A DNA stretch of 64,000 bases from Chromatium okenii (GTDB taxonomy: Bacteria > Pseudomonadota > Gammaproteobacteria > Chromatiales > Chromatiaceae). Within the stretch, counting starts at the first letter, position 1. Each line of letters begins with the position of its first letter. Both the position numbers and the translations under genes were made by a program. Location of the stretch: positions 62,001 through 126,000 of the forward strand of contig NZ_PPGH01000035.1 in the NCBI RefSeq assembly GCF_002958735.1, in the 5' to 3' direction. This document shows, in pieces, positions 47,369-55,622 of this stretch. The notes under the pieces are model-generated. The model was given only the letters and a program-made list of their open reading frames with translations, was not told the origin of the DNA and ran no database searches.

Positions 47369-48112
47369 ATGCCTTTTTTGTTACCGATTGCCCGCATCGT
47401 TGCACCTTTCATTTTGGCTGCCAGCACCTGTGCGGCGTTAGCGGCTTCACCCGAACAAACTGTCCGCGAGGCGCTCGAAAAGGTTGCGCCCGGCGTCAAA
47501 ATTGGTGCGATTGCGCCTGCACCGGTGGCTGGATTGTATGAGGTGATGATCGGTACTGAGTTGATGTACGTCACTGAAGATGGTCGTTATTTTATTAACG
47601 GACACATTGTTGATTTGAAAACCCGTGAGGATTTGACGGAGCCGCGTTTGGCGCAGGTGCGTAAAGAACGCATCGAGCGTCTCGGCGAGGACAAAATGGT
47701 AGTTTTTGGACCGGCAGACGCCAAACACACTGTGACCGTGTTTACTGATATTGAATGCGGGTATTGCCGCAAATTGCACAGTCAAATCAATGACTACAAC
47801 AAAGAAGGCATTCGAGTTCGTTACCTGTTCTTCCCGCGTGCTGGCAAAGGCAGCCCAGCCTACGATGAAGCGGTTTCCGTGTGGTGCGCTGGCGATGAAG
47901 CAGCACGGCGAGCTGCGTTGACCGAAGCGAAATCGGGCAAACCAATCCCGAATAAAACCTGCGCCAATCCCATTGATGCGCACATGAAACTTGCTGATGA
48001 GCTGGGCTTACGCGGCACTCCGGCAATTGTGACTGCAACTGGCGACATGATTCCCGGTTATGTTGATCCCAAGCGTCTCGCCGCCGAACTTAACGGCACT
48101 GGCGGACATTAA
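47369..48112 (+). CDS. dsbC: thiol:disulfide interchange protein DsbC
   Basis: Periplasmic disulfide isomerase, 248 residues. A signal peptide (about residues 1-25, ending CAALAA), an N-terminal dimerisation domain (PVAGLYEVMIGTELMYVTED, GRYFINGHIVDLKTREDLT) and a thioredoxin domain with the redox site FTDIECGYCRKLH (CGYC) and cis-Pro in RGTPAIV. DsbG has a different active site, so DsbC is the better match. ATG 47369 is preferred to longer frames because the signal peptide begins there. 22 bases follow yajQ. Confidence 0.94.
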   Translation: MPFLLPIARIVAPFILAASTCAALAASPEQTVREALEKVAPGVKIGAIAPAPVAGLYEVMIGTELMYVTEDGRYFINGHIVDLKTREDLTEPRLAQVRKERIERLGEDKMVVFGPADAKHTVTVFTDIECGYCRKLHSQINDYNKEGIRVRYLFFPRAGKGSPAYDEAVSVWCAGDEAARRAALTEAKSGKPIPNKTCANPIDAHMKLADELGLRGTPAIVTATGDMIPGYVDPKRLAAELNGTGGH

Positions 48113-48143
48113 ATCGCAGCAACGGCAGCAAGTGGTTAACGTT

Positions 48144-48922
48144 ATGGCGCATGGTCCAATCTCCGCTTTTTCTTTGGTTTATGCGGCACGTACCGACACT
48201 GGGCGAGTGCGGGCACGCAATGAAGACGCGGTCATCATTGATCCCGATTGGGGTTTGGTGGTGGTCGCTGATGGTGTTGGCGGTGCTCACGCCGGCGATG
48301 TCGCCAGCCGGTTAGCGACTGCGACCATTGCCAATTGCATTCACGACCACCCCGTGCCGCGTCACGATTCCGAGCAAACGCGCTTAACGATTGAGAAATG
48401 ATCGAAGAAGCGAATGTTGCGATTTGGCGACACAGCAAGGAAAACGAAAAACAATCGGGCATGGGAACGACGGTCGTTGTCGGTGCGGTGGGTTGGGAAT
48501 GGCTGGTCGTAGCACACGTTGGCGATTCGCGTATTTATCGCCTGCGAGCGGGTTGTCTTGAACAATTATCGCGGGATCATTCCTTTATTCAAGAAGTAAT
48601 TGATCAAGGTTTTTTTGCCAGCCGTGAAGATGCAAAACGCTATGGAATTGGTGAAAACATTTTAACGCGAGCACTGGGCTCTGCTGCCGCAGTAAAAATT
48701 GCTTCTGCGGTCGTCGAATTAATGACTGGTGACGTGTTTTTATTCTGTACCGATGGCTTAACTGGAATGGTTCCAGATGAGTGGATGCAGCAGATTTTAA
48801 TGTCGATAGAAGAGAATTCGGTAGAATCTGCGGCTGATGCGTTATTACGCATCGCCAATGAACGCGGCGGCAATGACAACATTACGCTGGCGCTGCTACA
48901 AGTTGGTCAACGCGTCGTTTAA
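48144..48922 (+). CDS. PP2C-type Ser/Thr protein phosphatase (one frameshift)
   Basis: About 258 residues if repaired. MAHGPISAFSLVYAARTDTG, then RARNEDAVIIDPDWGLVVVA and DGVGGAHAGDVASRLATATI give the N-terminal metal-binding Asp residues. The frame stops at 48401 with one indel around 48395-48400, and then continues MIEEANVAIWRHSKENEKQS, GMGTTVVV, VAHVGDSRIYRLRAG, LFCTDGLTGMVPDEW, ERGGNDNITLALLQ. All motifs of the bacterial Stp/PrpC type are present. No partner kinase is near. It ends ahead of a strong terminator. Confidence 0.9.
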
Positions 48923-48941
48923 CGCGCTATTTTTGCCAATT

Positions 48942-48979
48942 AAAAACCCGCTCTTAATTGCGTTGAGAGCGGGTTTTTT
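48942..48979 (+). terminator. intrinsic terminator after the PP2C phosphatase gene
   Basis: CCCGCTCT (48947-48954) pairs with AGAGCGGG (48966-48973), loop of 11 bases, then six T. Five A precede the stem, so it may also stop transcription coming from the hemerythrin gene on the other strand, whose stop codon is about 30 bases away. Confidence 0.9.
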
Positions 48980-49006
48980 ATTCTTCGTTTGTAATTAAGA
49001 AAAGTG

Positions 49007-49456
49007 CTAATAAAAGTTGCTGGGATTCTTTTTCATATAAGGTAGAAATCCAGTATCCATTTTCGCAACGTGATCAACAATCCAACTACGGGCAAGCGCG
49101 AGAATGTGCTTATCTAATCCTCCTTCAGCAAGAATTTCTGCACTCAATCCTTGTTCTGAAGCAGCAATTTTTTGAACCTTATCATTGAGTTCTTGAAGAC
49201 GTTCCAGAATCCGCTGATGTTCCATCTTGTGCGCAAGATAGCCGCTATAACCAATTTCTAATTGAATGCCTTCCTCACGCACAAAATGTTCATCGGTATA
49301 AGCCAATAGCTGTTTAAAAAATAGCGGAATGTGCTTAACTTGATCCGGTGAACTCAGCGCCATTTCAATGCAGTTAAAAATGCAGAACAGATATTTATGA
49401 TCTTGATCGATTTGATCGTTACCTGTTGTTAACTGTGGTCGCCATAGAATTGGCAT
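49007..49456 (-). CDS. bacteriohemerythrin
   Basis: 149-residue four-helix diiron oxygen-binding protein. Ligands occur in order: His in DQDHKYLF, HFVREEG (His and Glu), HKMEHQRILE (His), and LDKHILALARSWIVDHVAKMD (two His and Asp). Starts PILWRPQLTTGNDQIDQDH, typical of the family. Such proteins sense or deliver oxygen, sometimes to membrane methane monooxygenase or for microaerobic control. A TATAAT -10 element lies at 49498-49503, next to a long inverted repeat. Confidence 0.93.
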   Translation of the reverse strand: MPILWRPQLTTGNDQIDQDHKYLFCIFNCIEMALSSPDQVKHIPLFFKQLLAYTDEHFVREEGIQLEIGYSGYLAHKMEHQRILERLQELNDKVQKIAASEQGLSAEILAEGGLDKHILALARSWIVDHVAKMDTGFLPYMKKNPSNFY

Positions 49457-49497
49457 AATAATTTACTTCGCAATGTCAGTTGAACTGCACCAAAATG

Positions 49498-49503
49498 ATT
49501 ATA
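49498..49503 (-). promoter_or_regulatory. -10 element of the bacteriohemerythrin gene
   Basis: A perfect TATAAT on the minus strand, 41 bases ahead of the start. No good -35 hexamer is found 16-18 bases upstream: the sequence there is the outer arm of the inverted repeat at 49504-49568. This suggests either an activator-dependent promoter or that the repeat plays the part of operator. Confidence 0.45.
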
Positions 49504-49568
49504 ACTGTTAATAACTTTTAGTTGTAGCCGTGCGCTAATCTACACGGCTACAACTAATAATTAACAGT
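49504..49568. repeat. long inverted repeat (hairpin)
   Basis: Inner arms TAGTTGTAGCCGTG (49519-49532) and CACGGCTACAACTA (49543-49556) pair perfectly over 14 bp with a 10-base loop. Outer arms ACTGTTAAT (49504-49512) and ATTAACAGT (49560-49568) also pair, separated from the inner stem by a short mismatch. It lies 17 bases after the stop of the PilZ gene and directly against the -10 box of the hemerythrin gene. No T run follows on either strand, so it is not a typical intrinsic terminator. Confidence 0.85.
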
Positions 49569-49585
49569 ACGGTTAATTTAGGTTT

Positions 49586-49969
49586 TCACCATTTATCAAC
49601 ACCACGAAATTTAACACCTATGCGGCATTGTCCATTAGTAGGATGTGGATCAACCCACATGACTGATGCAGTGCAAGAAAACGGTCCCCAACCCAATTCT
49701 TTACAATCAAAAGCAACCATTACTTCAGAATTGAGAGGATAGGTTTTATCGGCAAGAAGCTGCATTCCACCAACACTTAAATCAAGTGAAATAAAACGTT
49801 CAGGACGTTTTATTTGAGTGTCGGTAAGCGGCTGTAATTCGACCTCACAGCGCACGGGAACGCGGAGGTCATTACGACGATTGAGATGTGCGTGCGGATG
49901 TGCGTGCATGGCAGATACCAAATGAGATTGCGTGCAGTAGCACGGGTTGTTTAATAATAAACTCAGCAT
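49586..49969 (-). CDS. PilZ-domain protein
   Basis: 127 residues. The PilZ signature is clear: RRNDLRVPVRCEVELQ (the RxxxR-type cyclic di-GMP motif, here RRNDLR) and ISLDLSVGGMQLLADK (D/NxSxxG). The rest forms the small beta barrel and ends GVKFRGVDKW. Probably binds cyclic di-GMP and acts on pilus or surface behaviour. The N-terminus is uncertain: ATG 49969 with an AAGAAG ahead, or Met in SAMHAHPHAHL at 49909. A run of His lies there (HAHPHAHLN). Confidence 0.85.
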   Translation of the reverse strand: MLSLLLNNPCYCTQSHLVSAMHAHPHAHLNRRNDLRVPVRCEVELQPLTDTQIKRPERFISLDLSVGGMQLLADKTYPLNSEVMVAFDCKELGWGPFSCTASVMWVDPHPTNGQCRIGVKFRGVDKW

Positions 49970-50091
49970 TGCTTCTTGACAAACTCAGAAAATCGCGGAA
50001 CGAAATAATCCCACATATATTGCGGTGTTGTTTTTTAATCACACCAGCCGGCGCTCGCCAGATGGCTAAATAAGAAAACAATTAAATTAAT

Positions 50092-50963
50092 TCACTGCGC
50101 CAGCAATTCCGCCATTCGTGCTCCCATTAACGCCGGTGAACGCACCGTGACCGCGCCCGCCATTTCCAACGCCGCATATTTGCCTTCAGCCGTGCCCTGA
50201 CCGCCAGTGACAATTGCGCCCGCGTGTCCCATCCGTTTACCCGCTGGCGCAGTCACTCCCGCGATGTAGGCAACTACTGGCTTGGTCATTTCCACTTGAA
50301 TAAACGCCGCTGCTGCTTCCTCCGCGTCGCCGCCGATTTCGCCGACCAGAATCACGCCGTCGGTCGCAGCATCTGCCTCAAACAGCCGCAAACAATCCAC
50401 AAAATTTAATCCTTGAATCGGATCGCCGCCGATACCGATGCAAGTGCTTTGTCCCAGCCCAGCTTGTGTCGTCTGCAACACCGCTTCATAAGTCAACGTC
50501 CCCGACCGCGATACGATGCCGACGCGCCCCGGTTGATGAATGTGCCCGGGCATGATGCCGATTTTGCACGCGCCGGGCGTGATGATGCCCGGACAATTCG
50601 GCCCAATCAGCACACTCGACCGCCGCGCCAGCGCCGCTTTCACCCGCAACATATCCAGCACCGGAATGCCTTCGGTGATGCACACGATGACGGCAATCCC
50701 CGCGTCGGCAGCTTCCAAAATCGCGTCCGCCGCATACGCCGCTGGAACATAAATCATGGTGGCGTTCGCGCCGGTGACACGCACTGCCTCGTGCACGGTG
50801 TCAAATACAGGGCGATCTAAATGGCGCTGTCCGCCTTTACCGGGTGTGACGCCGCCGACCAAATCGCTGCCGTAAGCGATGGCTGCTCGCTGTGAAAAGT
50901 ACCCTGTTTACCGGTAAATCCCTGACAAATCAACTGGGTATCTGCATTAATCAAGACGCTCAT
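50092..50963 (-). CDS. sucD: succinyl-CoA synthetase subunit alpha (one frameshift)
   Basis: Citric acid cycle enzyme, 290 residues if repaired. The frame from ATG 50963 reads [27 protein letters not shown], then one base is missing near 50880 and the sequence resumes in the frame of [20 protein letters not shown]. Marks of the subunit: [49 protein letters not shown], the catalytic His in [20 protein letters not shown]. Its start overlaps the sucC stop (ATGA). The C-terminus ends MAELLAQ. Confidence 0.95.
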
Positions 50964-52147
50964 GCTGTTGCCTCCGCCGTGTGATTGCGCCCAGCCGCAG
51001 CAGCGACCACGCGATTTGCTGCGTCGCTCAAACTGCTGGCAGTGATCAGCGCCAGCCCGCTATCGGCGAGCAGTTGCAGTCCCTGCGCGGCATTGGTGCC
51101 TTCCAAACGCACAACAATCGGCACCTGCACCGCCACCTCGCGCACTGCCTGCATGATGCCCTCGGCAATCAGATCGCAGCGGACGATGCCGCCGAAAATG
51201 TTGACCAATACCGCCGTCACTTTTGGATCGGACAGAATCAGTTTGAACGCCTCGGCCACTCGCGCTGCCGTCGCGCCGCCGCCAACATCGAGGAAATTGG
51301 CTGGCGCACCACCGTGGAGCTTAACCAAATCCATCGTTGCCATCGCCAGCCCCGCGCCGTTGACCATGCAGCCGATGTTGCCGTGCAGACTGATGTAATT
51401 GAGTTCATGCGCCCGCGCCAGCGCCTCACGGCATCTTCTGACTGGGATCGCGCAGCGCCTCCAAATCGGGATGACGAAACAGCGCGTTGTCGTCCAGCGT
51501 GAGCTTGGCATCCAGCGCAATCAAATCGCCCAAGTCGTTAATCACCAACGGATTAATTTCCACCAAACTGGCGTCGCACTCGGTCGCCAACTGATACAGC
51601 CCGTGCATCATCGTCGCCAACTGCTTGATTTGCGCTGCGTTCAAACCCAGCCCAAAACCGATGCGCCGCACCTGATACGGCTGCACTCCCGCTGCCGGAT
51701 GCACCTCAACCAACAGAATCTGCTCGGGCGTGGCAGCAGCGACTGCTTCGATATCCATCCCGCCGCGCTGGACGCCATAAACAGAAATTGCTCGGCAGCG
51801 CGATCCACCAGCAGGCTCAAATAGCGTTCGCTGGCAATTGCGGTCGGCTGCTCGATCAGCAGTTGCGTGACCGGCAAACCGTCCGCACCGCTTTGGTGGG
51901 TGACGAGACGACTGCCGAGCAACCGCTGCGCGGCGTCCTCAACCTGTGCGACGGAATCCGCCAGCACCACGCCGCCAGCCTTGCCGCGTCCGCCGGCGTG
52001 AATTTGCGCCTTCACCACCCAGCGCGAACCGCCGAGTTCGGCGCAGATTTTCGTTGCAGCGGCGGCAGTGGCAGCGACTGCGCCGGTCGGAACCGGAATG
52101 TAATAACGCTTAAATAACTGTTTTGCTTGATATTCGTGTAGATTCAT
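50960..52147 (-). pseudogene. sucC: succinyl-CoA synthetase subunit beta, frameshifted
   Basis: Nucleotide-binding ATP-grasp subunit, about 395 residues. ATG 52147 starts MNLHEYQAKQLFKRYYIPVP; then HAGGRGKAGGVVLADSV (the phosphate loop). The frame breaks near 51765 (after IASERYLSLLVDRAAEQFLF), resumes GMDIEAVAAATPEQILLVEV and LATECDASLVEINPLVINDL (metal site), then breaks again near 51430. The end is intact: [57 protein letters not shown]. The two shifts cancel in length. Malate-CoA ligase is a possible alternative family name. Confidence 0.93.
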
Positions 52148-53619
52148 CGCATGGCTTCCAAACAAAGCTGGTTCATTTCCGCCGCTCGCGCCGCGCTATC
52201 TGCTTCGGTGTAAACGCGCAATTCTGGCGCATTTCCCGACGGACGCAGGTGCGCAATTTCGCCGCTGGCAAAAGTGATGCGCAGACCGTCAGTCGTGTCA
52301 ACTGCAACTGCTGCGCCAAACTGTGCGCCAAATTGCCGGGCAATCGCCGCTTGATCCTGCTGAAAATCCCCGCTATGCAACGCTGCGAGCTGCGCTTGAC
52401 TGCGCTCGGTCGGGATATTTTTGAGCCGGTCGCTGTGGGTGAACCGCTGCGGCAAATCGGCAGCAAGCGCCGAAATCGGTTTACCCTGCGCCACTGCTGC
52501 CAGCAATACCGTCACCGCCACAATCACTGCATCGCGGGTCGGCAGCGCGGCGAGGCGACGACCGTCGTGCTCCAGCGCAGTGCCGAGCAAAAAACCGCCG
52601 TTGGCTTCATAACCGACGACCGGCGCAATTCCCTGTTGAATCAAAGCATTCATCCCTGCAATGACGAACGGCGAGCCAATGCGCGTCCGCGTGATTGCTG
52701 GGAAATCGCCGCATTTTTCCAGCGCGGTGTTGCTGCTGATTGGCGTCACCACGCCGCGAGCGCCGAGCTGCCGAGCGCAGAGAATGCCGAGCACATCGCC
52801 GCGCAGCCAATTCCCGTTTTCGTCGCTGATGAGCGGGCGATCGCCGTCGCCGTCGGCAGAAACCAGCGCGTCGAAATTGCCACTTGCGGTCCAATCCCGC
52901 GCCAGCGTCACATCTTCTGGGCGGATTGCTTCGGTATCGACCGGCAGAAATTGCGCCGAATAACCCAGCCGCGTGACCTGTGCGCCAAGTCCGGTGAGCA
53001 CTGCCGCGAACGCTTCTCGCGCCACGCTCGAATGTTCATACACGCCGATGCGCTGCCCAGCGAGGCAATTGGGCGGAAAAAATGCCAGATACCGTTCGAC
53101 ATAAGTGTGGTAAGCGCATTCATCCGGCGCGGGTAAATGCTGGCGCTGGTCGCTGAGAAATTGCCCCGCCGCGTCGAAATAATTCGGCGGCAGCGTGACA
53201 GTTTGCTGGCGAATGCCTTCTTCATCGGGTTTGAGGATTTCGCCGGTCGGCAAATTGAATTTGATGCCGTTGCGGTCGTTGGGAATGTGGCTACCGGTAA
53301 TCATCAGCGTCGGAATGCGCTGGGCAATGCCGAACGCAGCCAGCGCCGGACTGGGAATTGCGCCGTAATAACGCGGTTGATAACCGAGATCGTGCACGGC
53401 AGCAGCGCAGGCGCTAAGAATGCGCGGTGAGCTGGGGCGTAAATCGCCAGCTAAACCAACAATTTGCCCCGGTGTGAGTTGTTCGCTGGCGCGGAGATAA
53501 CTGAGAAAACCGGCGGTGTAGGCGTAACACACGCGGTCGGTCATCGCCGTCGCCAGCCCACGCGCTCCGCTGGTGCCGAAACTGACACCGCTTTCGAGCA
53601 TTAAATCGCCGATGTGCAT
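52144..53619 (-). CDS. phosphomannomutase/phosphoglucomutase family protein
   Basis: Alpha-D-phosphohexomutase of about 491 residues. Catalytic Ser loop MITGSHIPNDRNGIKF, metal loop VSADGDGDRPLISDENG, sugar-binding loop GYEANGGFLLG and phosphate-binding RPSGNAPELRVYTE occur in order, with an N-terminal FGTSGARGLATAMTD. ATG 53619 is used; earlier codons look unrelated. The stop overlaps the start of sucC by 4 bases, an unusual coupling of a sugar-phosphate enzyme to the citric acid cycle. It may supply mannose 1-phosphate or glucose 1-phosphate for glycans, for example CDP-glucose synthesis. Confidence 0.92.
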   Translation of the reverse strand: MHIGDLMLESGVSFGTSGARGLATAMTDRVCYAYTAGFLSYLRASEQLTPGQIVGLAGDLRPSSPRILSACAAAVHDLGYQPRYYGAIPSPALAAFGIAQRIPTLMITGSHIPNDRNGIKFNLPTGEILKPDEEGIRQQTVTLPPNYFDAAGQFLSDQRQHLPAPDECAYHTYVERYLAFFPPNCLAGQRIGVYEHSSVAREAFAAVLTGLGAQVTRLGYSAQFLPVDTEAIRPEDVTLARDWTASGNFDALVSADGDGDRPLISDENGNWLRGDVLGILCARQLGARGVVTPISSNTALEKCGDFPAITRTRIGSPFVIAGMNALIQQGIAPVVGYEANGGFLLGTALEHDGRRLAALPTRDAVIVAVTVLLAAVAQGKPISALAADLPQRFTHSDRLKNIPTERSQAQLAALHSGDFQQDQAAIARQFGAQFGAAVAVDTTDGLRITFASGEIAHLRPSGNAPELRVYTEADSAARAAEMNQLCLEAMR

Positions 53620-53768
53620 TCTTAAAATTGCCTCGTGGTTGCCGTTGCCGATGAAGCCGTATTCAGTCCAGAATGAAATGCAGTTGCAGCAGAAAACCGC
53701 TGTAGCTCTTGAGAAATTGCCGCACCAATCGCATTTCAATCACCATTCTTTTCACGCAAACAAGAGTA

Positions 53769-54527
53769 ATGATAACTGTGACTCACCGATTCAACCCACT
53801 GGTATCCACCGCCGCGCTGCTGCTGGCGCTCAGTCAACCGCTGTTAACCGCGCAGGCAGATGAACAAGCAGTTCCTGCTGCTGCGCCCGCGCCAGCCGTA
53901 CAACCTGCACCTGCTGCTGCGCCGGAAGCTGCGCCTTCATTTGCTGAAGCTGCTCGCGCTAAATCTGATGCGCGTCGTGCGGCGATGGATGAACAACGCA
54001 AGCAGCGTTATAACGAATTACGCGCTCGCGCTGCGGAAATCGGCATGGATATGCCAGAGCAAGCGCCGTGGGAAATGCCATTCCCCGCCGTTGATGACGC
54101 AGCAATGAAGCAGTGGCAAGACGAAATGCAGACGCGGCGTCAGGAACGGCTGGAGCAGCAGGAAAAAATGCGCAACATGACGCCGGACGAGCGTCGCGCC
54201 CAGCACGAGCAGCGGTGGAAGAAAATGCAGGATGACGCTGCGGCGCGTGGAATGGAGATGCCAGCCATGCCGAATTGGGAAGAAGTAGAAAAGCGTCATC
54301 AGGAAATGAATGATCGTTTTGACCAATATCGCAAAACGGTTGAGCAATTCAGTGATGAACAACGTGAAGCTGCAAAGGCGGTGTTTGGACGGTCGGCGCG
54401 GTCGCACCAGCGCGAGCTTCCGTGCAATTGCCCAGAAATGGATGCGCCTCGGCGTCCGCAAATGCCAATGCCGATGATGCCGCAGCCGCCAATGCCCGCA
54501 CCTGCCGCGCCAGCTCCCGCACAATAA
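53769..54527 (+). CDS. exported Ala/Pro/Met-rich coiled-coil protein
   Basis: 252 residues. Signal peptide (about residues 1-29, ending LLTAQA); then an Ala/Pro linker (AVPAAAPAPAVQPAPAAAP), a long charged helical region (ARAKSDARRAAMDEQRKQRY, RRQERLEQQEKMRNMTPDER, WEEVEKRHQEMNDRFDQYRK) with two related repeats (AAEIGMDMPEQAPWEMP and AAARGMEMPAMPNWEEV), and a tail rich in Pro and Met (MPMPMMPQPPMPAPAAP). The Met-rich motifs could bind copper; this is a guess. Ends before a strong terminator. Divergent from the phosphohexomutase. Confidence 0.75.
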   Translation: MITVTHRFNPLVSTAALLLALSQPLLTAQADEQAVPAAAPAPAVQPAPAAAPEAAPSFAEAARAKSDARRAAMDEQRKQRYNELRARAAEIGMDMPEQAPWEMPFPAVDDAAMKQWQDEMQTRRQERLEQQEKMRNMTPDERRAQHEQRWKKMQDDAAARGMEMPAMPNWEEVEKRHQEMNDRFDQYRKTVEQFSDEQREAAKAVFGRSARSHQRELPCNCPEMDAPRRPQMPMPMMPQPPMPAPAAPAPAQ

Positions 54528-54561
54528 TTGATGGCGTGAGTATTCACGCAGCTTGACAACC

Positions 54562-54588
54562 AACGCCTCCATTTTTGGAGGCGTTTTT
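54562..54588 (+). terminator. intrinsic terminator
   Basis: Perfect stem AACGCCTCCA with TGGAGGCGTT around a 4-base loop, followed by a T run. It ends the transcript of the Ala/Pro/Met-rich exported protein gene and separates it from the HPP gene. Confidence 0.92.
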
Positions 54589-54622
54589 GTTTGTAACTTA
54601 CGGTCATCATTGGAGTTTCGAG

Positions 54623-55604
54623 ATGTCTTCATGGTTTAGCACGGCGCAACACTGGCTCGGCATTTCGCGCATTCCGGTCAGTCACACTGAAAAACTGCTG
54701 GCAGGACTCGGCGGATTTGTCGGCATCGCGTTGGTTTACAGTCTCAGCGCCGCGTGGCTCACTGATTCGGCAGCGCAATTATTGATTGCGTCAATGGGCG
54801 CATCCGCAGTGTTGTTATTTGCCGTGCCGCACGGTCCGTTATCGCAGCCGTGGCCAGTGTTTGGCGGGCATGTGCTCGGCGCAACGGTCGGCGTGAGCTG
54901 CGCGTTATTGCCGCTGCCGCTGGCGCTCAATGCCGCGCTCGCAGTCGGATTAACCATTGGATTGATGCACTTACTGCGCTGTCCACATCCGCCGGGCGGA
55001 GCGACTGCGTTGACCGCCGTGATTGGTGGCGCAAGTGTGCACGCGCTGGGATTTGATTTTGTCGTGATTCCTGTGGCATTGAATGCGTTGACATTATTGG
55101 TCGTCGCGGTCGCGTTCAATTATCCGCTGCAACGCCGACGGTATCCGGCAGCACTGGCGGAATTCACTGCGCCGCCACGCGCCAGCATTGCGCCCGCTGC
55201 GCTGCAACATCCGCCACCGATTGAACACGCGCATTTGGTCGCTGCGTTGAGCGAGATTGATGCTTATCTCGATATTTCTGAACAGGATTTGCTGCGGATT
55301 TACGAATTAGCCACGCAATTTGCCGACGCCGATGCGCATGAACGACCGGCGATTGTGCTCGGTGGCTGCTACAGCAACGGACGGTTTTGGCGCAGATTGG
55401 GAAGTACGCGAAATCACCGCAATTCACGCTGCGCCGCGCCATCGTGTTGAATTTTCAGTGGTTGCTGGCGCAAATCGGCGACACTGCGGCAGCAGCAGTT
55501 TGGCGACATTTCAACGCTGGGCAGCGCATCAAGTTGTCCGCGATGAGAATTCATGGCGACCAGTTGCGCCAATAGTAGAATCTGCATCAGCAGCAATGAA
55601 TTAA
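54623..55604 (+). CDS. HPP family membrane protein (one frameshift)
   Basis: About 327 residues. Four hydrophobic segments in the first 165 residues (LLAGLGGFVGIALVYSLSAA, LLIASMGASAVLLFAVPHGP, GHVLGATVGVSCALLPLPLA, ALNALTLLVVAVAF) and the family signature CPHPPGGATALTAVIGG. A cytoplasmic tail follows. The frame breaks near 55387; the sequence carries on as GADWEVREITAIHAAPRHRV, EFSVVAGANRRHCGSSSLAT and FQRWAAHQVVRDENSWRPV to 55604, a second small domain seen in other HPP proteins. Some HPP proteins take part in nitrite transport. TGGAG precedes the ATG. Confidence 0.85.
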
Positions 55605-55622
55605 CAATCAATTGAGTCCGTT

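Noticed and set aside
50413..50820. Plus-strand open frames across sucD and sucC
   Set aside because: They lie opposite highly conserved succinyl-CoA synthetase sequence and arise from GC-rich codon bias.
50092..52147. Malate-CoA ligase (MtkA/MtkB) instead of SucC/SucD
   Set aside because: The families are homologous; motifs fit SucCD well and no serine-cycle genes are nearby. Kept as a minor alternative only.
52123..53136. A 337-codon plus-strand open frame opposite the phosphohexomutase
   Set aside because: The opposite strand encodes a full set of phosphohexomutase motifs; the plus frame has no domain and an unnatural composition.
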